DNA from: an uncultured Clostridia bacterium
GTDB lineage: Bacteria; Bacillota; Clostridia; Christensenellales; UBA1242
Direction: 5' to 3'
NCBI GenBank assembly: GCA_934749845.1
Contig: CAKVHQ010000002.1
Location: 1-64,000, forward strand
Length of the DNA stretch: 64,000 nt
A program made the position numbers and the translations under genes. The stretch's first letter is position 1, and each line of letters starts with the position of its first letter. Below the pieces are notes generated by a model that was not told where the DNA came from, searched no databases, and was given only the letters and a program-made list of their open reading frames with translations. Below are positions 51,551-61,067 of this stretch, piece by piece.

Positions 51551-52498
51551 TCATCTTTTTAGTCGTAAATCTGCACCATTCATGCTTATTGTTAATGAAT
51601 TTGCCTTGTTAAACATCCTTGAAAATACTCTTTCGTTGTACTTATCCAAAATGTTGTTTGGCATAAGATTAGTAGTGAAGATGGTGCTTTTATTTTGCAA
51701 ATTTCTTTCGTTTATTAAAATTAAAAAGTATTCGCAAGTAACATTTCTTAATATTGGTTCAGAGCCAAAATCATCAATAATCAACAGTTCAGGTTCAATA
51801 AGTTGACTTAATCCTTGCAATTTATCGGCTGATAGTGAAGTATGGCTTGTTAGAAAAATTTTATTTACTTCAAACGAACTGCAAAACAAAGCAGTGTGTC
51901 CGTTTTTAATAATTTCTTTTGCAACGCTTTGTGCTAAAAACGTTTTTCCAACACCGGTTGAGCCGATTAACACAATATTTTTAATTTTTGTTTGGTTAAA
52001 GTTATTTACAAACTCAATTAAATTTTTCTTTACAAGTTCAATATGAGGCTTATTTTCTTCGTCAAAAATAGAAGTGTCGTAGTCGGTTAGATAAGGAATG
52101 TCCTTAAAATCTATTTGCGATTGTTTCATTAAAGCATTGTTATATTTTTGCTTAACGCAAGAGCAAATTTGACCATTAACAAAGCCCGTATCTTCACATT
52201 TTTCGCAAGAAAAGTGGGGAAGCAAACTATCTTTGCTGTAGCCTAATTTATTTAATAACTTTTCTTGTTTGTTTAAAATTTTATTTATTTTTTCATCAAG
52301 TTGTTTGGTGCTTTTTTGCTCGAAAAGTGCTTTACCTTTTTCAAAAATTAAAGCATTTTTTTCTTTTTCAAGAGCATGGTATTGTGGCTCTTTATTTAAT
52401 TGGTCTTTAATGGTTTCGCACTTTAAAATAGCATTGCTTCTGTTAACCGAGCATTGCTTTAAAATGTCATTGATTAAATTTGTGTTTATCATTTCCAT
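51551..52498 (-). CDS. DnaC/DnaI-type helicase loader ATPase
   Basis: Loads the replicative helicase at origins. The 315-residue protein has a helical N-terminus, a zinc-binding motif (C98, C101, C112, C114) as in DnaI, then the AAA+ domain with Walker A GSTGVGKT (179-186), Walker B ELLIIDDFGSE and an Arg-finger region near the C-terminus. It overlaps the upstream DnaD-domain gene by 10 bp, forming the replication-restart/initiation pair found in Firmicutes. Confidence 0.9.
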   Translation of the reverse strand: MEMINTNLINDILKQCSVNRSNAILKCETIKDQLNKEPQYHALEKEKNALIFEKGKALFEQKSTKQLDEKINKILNKQEKLLNKLGYSKDSLLPHFSCEKCEDTGFVNGQICSCVKQKYNNALMKQSQIDFKDIPYLTDYDTSIFDEENKPHIELVKKNLIEFVNNFNQTKIKNIVLIGSTGVGKTFLAQSVAKEIIKNGHTALFCSSFEVNKIFLTSHTSLSADKLQGLSQLIEPELLIIDDFGSEPILRNVTCEYFLILINERNLQNKSTIFTTNLMPNNILDKYNERVFSRMFNKANSLTISMNGADLRLKR

Positions 52499-53931
52499 TT
52501 AACCTCGTTTAAGTTGTCAAATAAGGCATTTATTTGTTCATTTGAGTAACTTCTATGTTCAAAATCGGCTGTTTTATTTTGTTTTGGTTGGTCGTAATTT
52601 ACAATTTTTTGTGCTTTTGCCTTTTCAAGAGTGTCAATTCCGTTTTTAAACCAATCGCTAAGCAATCTGTTAACATAGTTTAATGGGTAAGACTTTCCAA
52701 CAGCAAGCGAGCAAGCATATTCAATAATTTCACTTGCAAAATTCCATGTAAAAGTCCAAGTTCTATAAAAATCTCTATCCCAACTTGTCACATTTCGGCT
52801 GAGTCCCACAATTTTTAGTAGGTTTTTAATTTTTTGGTCGGTGTCAAGAATTTGTCCAAAATATTGGTTGATACTATCAACATTTGTTAGTCCCAGCGAG
52901 TAGAATTTTTCAACAACATCGTTCATGCCTTCCAAAGTTTTTATATTATTTTTAAAACAGAAATTGGAAATTAAGGTAAGTTCGTCTTTGCCGTAGCCCA
53001 TGTTTTGCCACTTAACGATGTAAGTTTCAATAACATTTTCAAGGTTTTCATAGTAAACGCCAATTTGCTTTGTAACTAATTTTGCGGTGGAGAGCAAGTC
53101 TTTTTTATTTTGTTCGTAAGCCTCAATTTCGTCAACGGACATAAGTTTAAGTTGATAGTATTTTTCAAGTTTGTTATTTAATTTTTCGATACTGCCTTTT
53201 TTCTTAAATGTGCCTGCCACAAAATTGATTACATCTTTATCAAAGCCAAGGTCTTTTGTCCATTTCAAATAAAGTTGCTTGTCCATAAAATCAGGTTGTT
53301 TTTTGCTTCCTAATAGTTTTATAATTTCGGCAACTTCGCTTGTGATTGCTTCATGAATTTTTAGTTTTTCTTCAACATCTTTTACTGTTTTAATGCCTTC
53401 ATAAGCCCAATTTTTTGCAACAGTTAATATGTAGGAGTATCCAACATTATTGCCTTTTATGTTAGTGCAATATTTTGCTATCATAACAAGTGCATCTGGT
53501 TCAATATGAAAGCATTCAAGCAGTCCATAGTACTCGTAAAACTCGGTTGGGGTTAACATTCTTCCGTCAATAATTTCTTCCATTTGCTTGTTAAAGTTTG
53601 CATATTTTGTTTTGCTAAACTTTTTATCAAATTTCTTTTCGCTAACTGGCAAATATCTAACTTCAATAGGGTTTGCGTTTAAAACTAACACTAAACCTTG
53701 TTCTTCCCAGTACAAAAAGCAGTTTTCAACATCTTCAACGCTAATATTTAAAGTTTTTGCAAAGTTTTCAATACTGTTGTTTAGTTTATCTCCCATGCAA
53801 AGATAAAGCCCATATAAATAGACCTTAACACATAAATCAGGAGCATAGGGAAGGTAAGCACTGATAAATTTATTATCAACAAGTGTGTTCGATTCTAAAT
53901 TGCTTTTGGTTGAAAACTTACAAAATGCCAT
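52489..53931 (-). CDS. DnaD/DnaB-domain primosomal protein
   Basis: A 480-residue replication-initiation protein. An N-terminal winged-helix region (~1-110) is followed by two or three DnaD-type helical domains (ILTVAKNWAYEGIKT near 190; CSLAVGKSYPLNYVNRLLSDWFKNGI near 410-440, core diagnostic) that bind DNA. The C-terminus ends DNLNEVKWK. It is co-transcribed and overlapping with the helicase loader. It has an AAGGA site before the ATG. Confidence 0.87.
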   Translation of the reverse strand: MAFCKFSTKSNLESNTLVDNKFISAYLPYAPDLCVKVYLYGLYLCMGDKLNNSIENFAKTLNISVEDVENCFLYWEEQGLVLVLNANPIEVRYLPVSEKKFDKKFSKTKYANFNKQMEEIIDGRMLTPTEFYEYYGLLECFHIEPDALVMIAKYCTNIKGNNVGYSYILTVAKNWAYEGIKTVKDVEEKLKIHEAITSEVAEIIKLLGSKKQPDFMDKQLYLKWTKDLGFDKDVINFVAGTFKKKGSIEKLNNKLEKYYQLKLMSVDEIEAYEQNKKDLLSTAKLVTKQIGVYYENLENVIETYIVKWQNMGYGKDELTLISNFCFKNNIKTLEGMNDVVEKFYSLGLTNVDSINQYFGQILDTDQKIKNLLKIVGLSRNVTSWDRDFYRTWTFTWNFASEIIEYACSLAVGKSYPLNYVNRLLSDWFKNGIDTLEKAKAQKIVNYDQPKQNKTADFEHRSYSNEQINALFDNLNEVKWK

Positions 53932-54037
53932 AAAATTTTTCCTTTGATTTTCTCAATAAAAATAATATCACTTTTTTGCGTGATATTATAAATATATAAT
54001 ATATTTTTTAATTTTGCAAGTTTTTGGCTAAATTACG

Positions 54038-54808
54038 CTACAAATTTTTACGCATACTTTCAATAGCATTTTTTTCCAGTCTAGAAACTTGTGCCTGACT
54101 TATTCCAACTTGCTGGGAAACTTCCATTTGAGTTTTGCCCAAGTAATATCTCAACATTAAAATTTGTTTTTCTCGCTTGTTTAGTTTTTTTAAAGCGTCT
54201 TTAAGTGCAAAATCTTCTATCCATTCGTCTTGATTGTTTTTGCTGTCGCCAATTTGGTCCATAACTCTTACTGTCTCTTGACCGTCATTATAAACTGGGT
54301 CGAACATACTGCATGGTTCGCTAATTGCATCAAGCGCATAAACAACATCTTTGTATTTAAGCCCCAAATCTTTTGCAATTTCTTCAATAGTTGGCTCTTC
54401 CAAATTTCCTTTGGATAGTTTCTCACGAGATTTCAAAATTTTGTAGGCGGTGTCTCGAATGCTTCGGCTAACTCGCACGCTAGAGTTATCCCTTAAAAAT
54501 CTTCTAATTTCTCCAATAATCATTGGAACGGCGTAGGTGGAAAATCTAACATTTAAACTAACATCAAAATTGTTTATTGCTTTAATCAAACCAACACATC
54601 CAACTTGAAACAAGTCATCTGGGTTTTCTTTTCTTGAGCCAAATCGTTGAACAATCGAAAGCACCAATCTCATGTTTGCAAAAATAAAGTCTTGCTTGGC
54701 TTGTTCGTCGCCAGACTTAACTTTAATCATCAACTCTTCAAGTTCCTTGCCCTTTAATTTGGGTAGGTCATTTGTATTTATTCCACATATAACAACTTTG
54801 TTTGCCAT
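54038..54808 (-). CDS. sigG: Forespore sigma factor SigG
   Basis: Late forespore RNA polymerase sigma factor. The 256-residue protein begins MANKVVICGINTNDLP, a typical SigG N-terminus. It contains region 2 (DLFQVGCVGLIKAINNFD, RFSTYAVPMIIGEIRRFLRD), the SigF/SigG-type RVSRSIRDTA, and region 4 (LMLRYYLGKTQMEVSQQVGI). The ATG at 54808 with GGAG is preferred over an upstream in-frame start lacking a ribosome site. It lies downstream of sigE behind a terminator and has its own forespore-type promoter. Confidence 0.95.
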   Translation of the reverse strand: MANKVVICGINTNDLPKLKGKELEELMIKVKSGDEQAKQDFIFANMRLVLSIVQRFGSRKENPDDLFQVGCVGLIKAINNFDVSLNVRFSTYAVPMIIGEIRRFLRDNSSVRVSRSIRDTAYKILKSREKLSKGNLEEPTIEEIAKDLGLKYKDVVYALDAISEPCSMFDPVYNDGQETVRVMDQIGDSKNNQDEWIEDFALKDALKKLNKREKQILMLRYYLGKTQMEVSQQVGISQAQVSRLEKNAIESMRKNL

Positions 54809-54834
54809 AAAAACTCCATAAGTCAATTTGTTTT

Positions 54835-54863
54835 TATGTTTGCCAAAGAAAAATTTTTTATGC
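54835..54863 (-). promoter_or_regulatory. Candidate SigF/SigG-type promoter of sigG
   Basis: On the minus strand GCATA (54859-54863), 14 bp, GGCAAACATA (54835-54844). This matches the forespore consensus GYATA / GGNNANANTR except one -10 position and slightly short spacing. Confidence 0.5.
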
Positions 54864-54894
54864 AATTAAACGGAAAATAGGGAAGAGTTGATAA

Positions 54895-54921
54895 AAAAAT
54901 CCAAGATAAAATCTTGGATAA
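54895..54921 (-). terminator. Terminator between sigE and sigG
   Basis: ATCCAAGAT...ATCTTGGAT hairpin with a T-run on the minus strand, just after the sigE stop. It should keep sigG off during early sporulation. Confidence 0.8.
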
Positions 54922-54922
54922 C

Positions 54923-55657
54923 TTACATACTTTTTTTAAGTTCTTTATTTAGTCTTGTTATTATCTTTTTTTCTATTCGGGATATGTAACTTTGGCTAAT
55001 TCCCAGTGCATCGGCAACTTCTTTTTGTGTCTTTTCTTCGGTGTCTTGAAAAAGCCCAAACCTAAGCGAAATTATTTGTTTTTCTCGGTCATTTAATTTA
55101 GCCAAACACTTATACAAAATTTGCCTTTCGCTTGATTGCTCCAAATTTTTTGTCACACTGTCGTTGTCTATGCTTAAAATGTCAGCAAGCACAAGTTCGT
55201 TTCCGTCACTGTCGGTATTAAGAGGTTCTTCAAGGCTAATTTCATTTTTTTGCTTACTTGTCTTTCTTAAATGCATCAAAATTTCGTTTTCAATGCAACG
55301 GCTTGCAAAGGTGGCAAGTTTAATGTTTTTTTCAACATTAAAGTTATTTACCGCTTTAATCAGTCCAATAGTGCCAACGCTTATTAAATCTTCCATGTCG
55401 ATATTAGTGTTTTCAAACTTTTTAGCAATATAAACCACAAGCCGAAGATTATGTTCAATAAGTTGATTTTTGGCATTTTCGTCGCCTTTTTCGGCTTCTA
55501 AAATTAAGTCAAGTTCGGTTTCACTGTCTAGTGGAGAAGGTAGTGCTTCGTTTCCGCATAAATACAAAACCAAATTTGAATACTGTTCAAAACTGTTTCC
55601 ACTAAAAAACTTTTTTATTGCACCTAATAATTTTGCTTTTATAAGTTTGATAATCAT
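54923..55657 (-). CDS. sigE: Pro-sigma-E, mother-cell sigma factor
   Basis: Early mother-cell sigma factor made as an inactive precursor. The 244-residue protein has a hydrophobic/basic N-terminal pro-sequence ([18 protein letters not shown]) that tethers it to the membrane until SpoIIGA cleaves it. Region 2 ([36 protein letters not shown]) and region 4 ([20 protein letters not shown]) follow. It has an aggaga site before the ATG. It is 12 bp downstream of spoIIGA. Confidence 0.95.
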   Translation of the reverse strand: MIIKLIKAKLLGAIKKFFSGNSFEQYSNLVLYLCGNEALPSPLDSETELDLILEAEKGDENAKNQLIEHNLRLVVYIAKKFENTNIDMEDLISVGTIGLIKAVNNFNVEKNIKLATFASRCIENEILMHLRKTSKQKNEISLEEPLNTDSDGNELVLADILSIDNDSVTKNLEQSSERQILYKCLAKLNDREKQIISLRFGLFQDTEEKTQKEVADALGISQSYISRIEKKIITRLNKELKKSM

Positions 55658-55669
55658 AAAATTGTTCTC

Positions 55670-56509
55670 CTATTTAAAATAGTCGGGACTTAATATGCAA
55701 TCAGCGTCAAGATTGTCCTTAAAATCTACCACGCTTAATCCAATTAGTGCATTGTCAATTTTTAATTTATCGTCTATTACTATATTATCTATTTCAAACA
55801 CCATAATTTTAGAACTTTTTGCTAAACTTTTTAGTTCAACTTCATGAATGTTTTTCAAAGGTAATCTTTCGTATTTTTTTAGCAAAACATCGCTAATTTT
55901 TGCATTAGTTAATTGCTTGAACAAATCAAAGTTTATTAAAGTTACAGGTTTTAAACTAGACTGGTCGCAAAGTTTGTTTCCGCTATCTAAAAAGCCGTTT
56001 GCTTTAACAAATTTGTCATTAAGTTTAAAAGTGACTTCATACACAAATTTTGAAACTCGCTTTTGCTTGTAAAAATGGTTTATTAGATTTTTTATTATGT
56101 AGTACATAATAAACGAAATAAGCAAGGCTAGTCCAATAGGGAAAGAGTAAACAGTAATTGCACCATTTTCAACAGAAAAATTTAAGTTCAAAAAGTTGCA
56201 CACTGCTAGGCAAGTTCCACCAAAAATTGCTGTTATTAAAAAAAACGATAGCAAGGTTATAATAAACCTTTTTGGTTTAGTCTTTTTTTCTAGCATTAGT
56301 GGCATTAAAACACCGCATAAAACTTTAACAAGTATCAAAATAACGCCACTAAAAAGCGGAGAAATTAGTGCTATTGCCGTTCCAAATAAAGCAATTATAA
56401 ATAGCCTTAATTTGCTAACTTTAAGTTTATTTATCTTTGCAGTTAAAACTAAAATTAGCAAGTCAATAGTCATGTTGTCTATTATGGCGTATTCAATATA
56501 GACTTCCAT
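55670..56509 (-). CDS. spoIIGA: Sporulation sigma-E-processing aspartic protease SpoIIGA
   Basis: Membrane protease in the septum that removes the pro-sequence of SigE after a signal from the forespore. The 279-residue protein has five N-terminal membrane helices (~1-145) and a C-terminal aspartic protease domain with the active-site D175-S-G. The ATG has no Shine-Dalgarno sequence; a TAAAAT lies exactly 6 nt upstream, predicting a leaderless transcript. It forms an operon with sigE. Confidence 0.93.
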   Translation of the reverse strand: MEVYIEYAIIDNMTIDLLILVLTAKINKLKVSKLRLFIIALFGTAIALISPLFSGVILILVKVLCGVLMPLMLEKKTKPKRFIITLLSFFLITAIFGGTCLAVCNFLNLNFSVENGAITVYSFPIGLALLISFIMYYIIKNLINHFYKQKRVSKFVYEVTFKLNDKFVKANGFLDSGNKLCDQSSLKPVTLINFDLFKQLTNAKISDVLLKKYERLPLKNIHEVELKSLAKSSKIMVFEIDNIVIDDKLKIDNALIGLSVVDFKDNLDADCILSPDYFK

Positions 56510-56515
56510 ACTGAA

Positions 56516-56521
56516 ATTTTA
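56516..56521 (-). promoter_or_regulatory. -10 element of spoIIGA
   Basis: TAAAAT on the minus strand, 6 nt before the ATG. No good -35 is visible, as expected for an activator-dependent (Spo0A-type) promoter. No clear Spo0A box was identified. Confidence 0.5.
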
Positions 56522-56578
56522 ACAAATTCTGCCCTAACTATTGTTAGAGAATATTTGGAAATCTCACAAAAAGAAAGG

Positions 56579-56908
56579 TTATTTTGTCACATGGCTAGTC
56601 GAGTCGCTTGCTTCTTGCACATCGGCGGTTGCGGTGTAGGTGGTTTGTTTTAGCACATTTATTCTGTTTTGATTGTAAAGTTCAACCAATATGCAGTCGT
56701 AGCCAATTTTGCAGATGTTGCAGTATGGAATAAAAATATCTTCGGCACTTTTAAAAATGTTCCAACCACTTTTTTGACCCGGAACAACAAGCCCCAAAAT
56801 TTTTCCACATGAGGTTTCAAAAACAATATCGGTTATATGCCCAAGACGCTTGCCGTCAACAATATTTATCACTTCTTTTGCTTTTAAGTCGCAAAAACTT
56901 GTTTCCAT
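56579..56908 (-). CDS. YlmC/YmxH-family PRC-barrel protein
   Basis: A 109-residue small sporulation-associated protein. Residues 1-80 form the PRC-barrel-like YlmC/YmxH fold (CDLKAKEVINIVDGKRLGHI, DIFIPYCNICKIGYD). The C-terminus is a Ser/Thr-rich tail (TATADVQEASDSTS). In Bacillus, ylmC sits near sigE-sigG; here it precedes spoIIGA on the same strand, which supports the assignment. Ribosome site weak (gaaagg). Function unknown. Confidence 0.82.
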   Translation of the reverse strand: METSFCDLKAKEVINIVDGKRLGHITDIVFETSCGKILGLVVPGQKSGWNIFKSAEDIFIPYCNICKIGYDCILVELYNQNRINVLKQTTYTATADVQEASDSTSHVTK

Positions 56909-57042
56909 ACGCTTTCCATTATCCTTTCTACATTATATGAAAATGCTTTTACAAAAAAGACTAAAAAACGATTTTTTTCGCATTTAATAAAAATAATCAT
57001 TTTTTGCCTATTCATAAAATACATTATTTTTGAGGATATTTT

Positions 57043-57276
57043 ATGGATACTGTTAATTTAACTAACTTTAAAGAGCAGGAAAGTGGATTTATTGTTAATG
57101 TTACAGGTGCTTTACACTTAAAAAGACGCTTGTTAGACCTTGGGTTCACTCAAGGAACACTTGTTAAAGTCATAAACATTTCGCCACTAAAAAACTCCTA
57201 TTTACTAGAAATTCACGGATACATAATTGCATTAAGACGCAATGCAATAAAAAACATTCAAATGGTTAGGGCATAA
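57043..57276 (+). CDS. feoA: Ferrous iron transport accessory protein FeoA
   Basis: A 77-residue SH3-like FeoA domain protein that regulates FeoB. It has the typical pattern (RRLLDLGFTQGTLVKVI, SPLKNSYLLEIHGYIIALRR; cores diagnostic). The ATG follows GAGGA. feoB begins one base after the stop, so the two are co-translated. Confidence 0.93.
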   Translation: MDTVNLTNFKEQESGFIVNVTGALHLKRRLLDLGFTQGTLVKVINISPLKNSYLLEIHGYIIALRRNAIKNIQMVRA

Positions 57277-57277
57277 C

Positions 57278-59458
57278 ATGAAAAACAAAAAAAACGCACA
57301 AACTCAAAATATTATTTTGGTGGGCAATCCAAACACTGGCAAGACCACATTTTTTAATGCCATAACCCATAGTGACGAGCATGTTGGAAACTGGCACGGA
57401 GTTACTGTGGACTTTAAGGAAAAAACAACAACTATTAACGAACAAAGCGTAAAAATTGTGGATTTACCGGGGATGTACTCCATGTCGTCATATAGTTTTG
57501 AAGAAGGAGTGGCGAGAGATTACTTACTTGAAAACGAGGGTAAAATCATAAATTTATGTGACGCGAACAATTTACCACGAAACCTGTATTTAACCTTGCA
57601 AATGCTTGAAATGGGACTAAAACCTATTGTTTGCATAAACATGGCAAACGAGCTTAAAAAAAGCGGAAAAACTATCAATGCGGACTTGCTTTCAAAAAGG
57701 CTAGGGCTGAAAGTATTTTTAATAAACGCTCAAAAAAAAGTTCAAGTTAAAAAAGTTGTTGAGCAAGCATTAAGCGAATCAAACACTCAAAAATATTTTG
57801 TTGAAACATTAAATATTGAAAACGAATACATAAGCAAACTTCCATTAAATAAAGTTGAGCAAATAGTTAGCCAAAACTTGCAAAACATAAATGCCAATAA
57901 GCAATATGTGTTAATTAAATGTTTGGAAAAAGACGAGTTTGTTTTGGACAAACTAAAACTAAACGAACAACAAACCAAACAACTTGCTCAAATTTATGAG
58001 AAATGCGATGAAGTATCGGTTGCAAAATTAAGGTACGATTTTATTGATAAACTTATAAAAGACTGCATCACGATTTCAACTAATAGCAAAATTTATGGCT
58101 ACTCAAAACTAGACAAAATTGTGCTAAACAAGTTCTTGGCACTTCCAATTTTTTTGCTAATACTTTCGCTAATTTTCTTTTTAACCTTTTCAAGCGTAGG
58201 AAAATGGCTGTCAAATTTGCTTAACGATGTTCTTGAAAACTATGTTTTTTCGCCGTGCGTTCAGTTTATTCAAGCCAAAACCTCAAATGCGTATATAATT
58301 TCTTTTGTTAAAGATGCAGTGTTTGGCGGAGTTGGCAGTTTGGTTGGATTTTTACCACAAATAACCATACTTTTTGTTTGCTTAACAATTTTAGAAGATA
58401 GTGGATATATGAGCAGGCTTGCATTTACTTTGGAAGATTATTTTTCAAAAATTGGTCTAACAGGCAAGAGCGTATTTACACTTTTAATGGGCTTTGGTTG
58501 CTCCACCACAAGCACCATGACTTCACGAAACTTGGAAGATAAGAACAGTAAAATTAAAACGGCAATGCTTTCGCCTTACATCTCGTGTTCAGCAAAAATA
58601 CCTTTATACACAGTTATTTGTGGAGCGTTTTTTTGCAAAAGTCAGTTTTGGATAATTCTATCCTTGTATCTTGTAAGCGTACTAGTTGCGGTTATGGTTA
58701 GTTACTTTCTTGAAAAAACCATATTAAAAAGTGGCGAACAAAGTTTTATTATGGAACTTCCGCCATACAGATTGCCAAGCGTTAAAAGAATAACCAAAGT
58801 TGCTTTAAACAATATGAAATCGTTTATTTTTAGAGTAGGCACTTTGATTGTTTCATTTTCAATAATCATTTGGATTTTAGAAACTTGCAATTTCAAACTT
58901 CAATTTGACGCCGAAAACAGCATTTTAAAGCAAATTGGCGTATGGCTTGCTCCAATATTTAGCCCGCTTGGTTTTGGACAGTGGGGAGCAGTTGTTTGCC
59001 TAATTTGTGGCGTTGTTGCAAAGGAAATTATCGTTGGCACTATGGGCATGATAAATAATGTTACAGACGAAATATCTTCAAATATGCTCATAAGTGAAAG
59101 TCTGCTTTTAAGCAGTTCGGCGTTGTCGTTAAATCCTTGCTCGGCATTGTCGTTCTTGGTGTTCTCACTGCTTTATATGCCATGCATATCAACTATAGGC
59201 GTTATGAAAAAAGAAATTGGAGGAAAGTGGACATTTATTGCAATAATAATTCAACTTTCACTTGCCTATATTTTAAGTTTTGCAACCTACAAAATAGCAC
59301 TATGTTTTACAATTAGTGGCTTTGTTGGTGGAATAATTGCCAGCCTAACCTTCGTAGCAATTATTGTTGCAATAATCATATTTAAAAGGTTTATAAAGTC
59401 TAAAAACAAATGCTTATTTTGCCCCAAAAAAAGAAAATGCGGGAAAGAAAAATGTTAA
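57278..59458 (+). CDS. feoB: Ferrous iron transporter FeoB
   Basis: Fe2+ uptake across the membrane. The 726-residue protein has an N-terminal G domain with G1 GNPNTGKTT (16-24), a G3 DLPGMYS and a G4-like NMAN (NKxD variant). A helical linker is followed by the C-terminal membrane domain with two Gate motifs (~8-10 helices). It ends in a cysteine-rich tail (CLFCPKKRKCGKEKC) like FeoC-type regulatory ends. G4 as NMAN is normal for FeoB. It has its own terminator. Confidence 0.95.
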   Translation: MKNKKNAQTQNIILVGNPNTGKTTFFNAITHSDEHVGNWHGVTVDFKEKTTTINEQSVKIVDLPGMYSMSSYSFEEGVARDYLLENEGKIINLCDANNLPRNLYLTLQMLEMGLKPIVCINMANELKKSGKTINADLLSKRLGLKVFLINAQKKVQVKKVVEQALSESNTQKYFVETLNIENEYISKLPLNKVEQIVSQNLQNINANKQYVLIKCLEKDEFVLDKLKLNEQQTKQLAQIYEKCDEVSVAKLRYDFIDKLIKDCITISTNSKIYGYSKLDKIVLNKFLALPIFLLILSLIFFLTFSSVGKWLSNLLNDVLENYVFSPCVQFIQAKTSNAYIISFVKDAVFGGVGSLVGFLPQITILFVCLTILEDSGYMSRLAFTLEDYFSKIGLTGKSVFTLLMGFGCSTTSTMTSRNLEDKNSKIKTAMLSPYISCSAKIPLYTVICGAFFCKSQFWIILSLYLVSVLVAVMVSYFLEKTILKSGEQSFIMELPPYRLPSVKRITKVALNNMKSFIFRVGTLIVSFSIIIWILETCNFKLQFDAENSILKQIGVWLAPIFSPLGFGQWGAVVCLICGVVAKEIIVGTMGMINNVTDEISSNMLISESLLLSSSALSLNPCSALSFLVFSLLYMPCISTIGVMKKEIGGKWTFIAIIIQLSLAYILSFATYKIALCFTISGFVGGIIASLTFVAIIVAIIIFKRFIKSKNKCLFCPKKRKCGKEKC

Positions 59459-59466
59459 TTAAATAG

Positions 59467-59502
59467 AAAATGGTTTTAGTGATTGCTAAAACCATTTTTT
59501 TG
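59467..59502 (+). terminator. Terminator of feoAB
   Basis: AAAATGGTTTTAG-tgattg-CTAAAACCATTTT plus T-run. Confidence 0.85.
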
Positions 59503-59547
59503 TGATAATATAGCATAGTTAAATAAAAAATAAGGAAAAATAAACTT

Positions 59548-60870
59548 ATGAAAAAACCTTTAATTGCCCTTGTTGGCAGACCAAATGTGGGCAAAAGCAC
59601 ATTGTTTAATAAAATTGTTGGCAAAAGAATTAGTATAGTAAAAGACGAACCGGGTGTAACTAGAGATAGAATTTATGCAAGCGGAGAATGGCTTAACTAT
59701 AAATTCAATATAGTCGACACAGGTGGTTTAGACCTAAAAAACACAAGTGAAGTGCAAAAAAACATTATGGCACAGGCAAATGTTGCGATAGAACTTGCCG
59801 ATGTTATTGTTTTTGTTGTTGACGGAAAAGAAGGCTTAACATCAGCAGATAAAGAGATTGCAGACTTCTTAAGACGAAGCAAAAAACCTATTGTTTTGTG
59901 CGTAAACAAACTTGATAATAACGAAGTTGAAAATAGTTACGAGTTCTATGAGTTATCACTTGGCGAACCTTTTGTTGTTTCAGCATCAAACAGGCTTGGT
60001 TTTGGCGAACTTCTTGATGAAATTTGTTCAAAATTTCCAGCAGGCGATGTTGACGAGCAAGAAGAGCAAGCAATAAAAATCGCCCTTGTTGGTAAACCAA
60101 ATGTGGGTAAAAGTAGCATTGTTAACCGATTGCTTGGCGAAGAAAGAGTTGTTGTAAGCAGTGTTGCTGGAACAACCCGTGATGCAATCGACACACCGTT
60201 TAAGTACGAAGGAAAGGATTATATCTTAATCGACACCGCAGGAATAAGACGCAAAAGAGCAGTTGAATTTATGAGCGTTGAAGATTACAGCGTTATTCGT
60301 TCTATGGAAGCGATTGAAAGGGCAGATGTTGTTGTCATCGTGTTTGATGCAAGCGAGCCACTATCCGAGCAAGATGTTAGAATCGCAGGAATTGTTCATG
60401 AAGCACAAAAGCCAAGTGTTGTTGTTGTAAACAAATGGGACAGCATCGAAAAAGACCAGTCCACAACACAAATTTACGAGCAACAACTAAAGAAAGATTT
60501 AGCGTTTATGGATTACTACATTTCTTGCTTTGTTTCAGCAAAATCAGGTCAAAGAATTGCAAGACTTATGCCAAGCATTCAAAAAGCCTATGAAAACGCA
60601 AACCGCCATGTTTCAACAAGCATAGTTAACGAAATTTTGCAAGATGCAATAAGAATGAACCAACCACCTTCCAAAAATGGTAAGAGAGTTAAATTTTTCT
60701 TCGCTAGCGAACCAAGCGTGCTTCCACCAACTTTTGTGTTCATGTGCAACGATGCAAAAATAATACATTTTTCATATCAGCGTTATCTTGAAAACTGTTT
60801 AAGAAAGGCTATCGACTTTTCAGGAACACCAATAAAACTAATTTTCCGTAGCCGAAGCGATGAAAAATAA
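59548..60870 (+). CDS. der: Ribosome-assembly GTPase Der (EngA)
   Basis: Essential double-GTPase for 50S subunit maturation. The 440-residue protein has two G domains, with Walker A GRPNVGKST (10-18) and GKPNVGKSS (~183), G3 DTGGLD and DTAGIR, G4 NKLD and NKWD. A C-terminal KH-like domain follows. aaggaa precedes the ATG. It is monocistronic with a terminator. Confidence 0.97.
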   Translation: MKKPLIALVGRPNVGKSTLFNKIVGKRISIVKDEPGVTRDRIYASGEWLNYKFNIVDTGGLDLKNTSEVQKNIMAQANVAIELADVIVFVVDGKEGLTSADKEIADFLRRSKKPIVLCVNKLDNNEVENSYEFYELSLGEPFVVSASNRLGFGELLDEICSKFPAGDVDEQEEQAIKIALVGKPNVGKSSIVNRLLGEERVVVSSVAGTTRDAIDTPFKYEGKDYILIDTAGIRRKRAVEFMSVEDYSVIRSMEAIERADVVVIVFDASEPLSEQDVRIAGIVHEAQKPSVVVVNKWDSIEKDQSTTQIYEQQLKKDLAFMDYYISCFVSAKSGQRIARLMPSIQKAYENANRHVSTSIVNEILQDAIRMNQPPSKNGKRVKFFFASEPSVLPPTFVFMCNDAKIIHFSYQRYLENCLRKAIDFSGTPIKLIFRSRSDEK

Positions 60871-60893
60871 TTAAAATTTAAAAATACAAATAT

Positions 60894-60940
60894 GTGCATA
60901 TTTATTCAATCATATGGAAAAATATGCACTTTTTTTGTGC
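60894..60940 (+). terminator. Terminator of der
   Basis: GTGCATATTT (60894-60903) pairs with AAATATGCAC (60920-60929), followed by a T-run. A second short GTCGA-TCGAC hairpin with a T-run sits at 60984-61005. Confidence 0.75.
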
Positions 60941-61007
60941 ATTTTGCAAGAAAATTTTGCAAGTTTTGTCACAAGTTGTAATAGTCGAAAAATCGACATT
61001 TTTTATC

Positions 61008-61036
61008 TTTACATTTTATCATTAAGACATTAAAAT
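61008..61036 (+). promoter_or_regulatory. Promoter of minDE
   Basis: TTTACA (61008-61013), 17 bp, TAAAAT (61031-61036), then aaggag before the ATG. Confidence 0.7.
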
Positions 61037-61067
61037 TGGTTAGAAATTTTTGCTTAAGGAGTGAACT

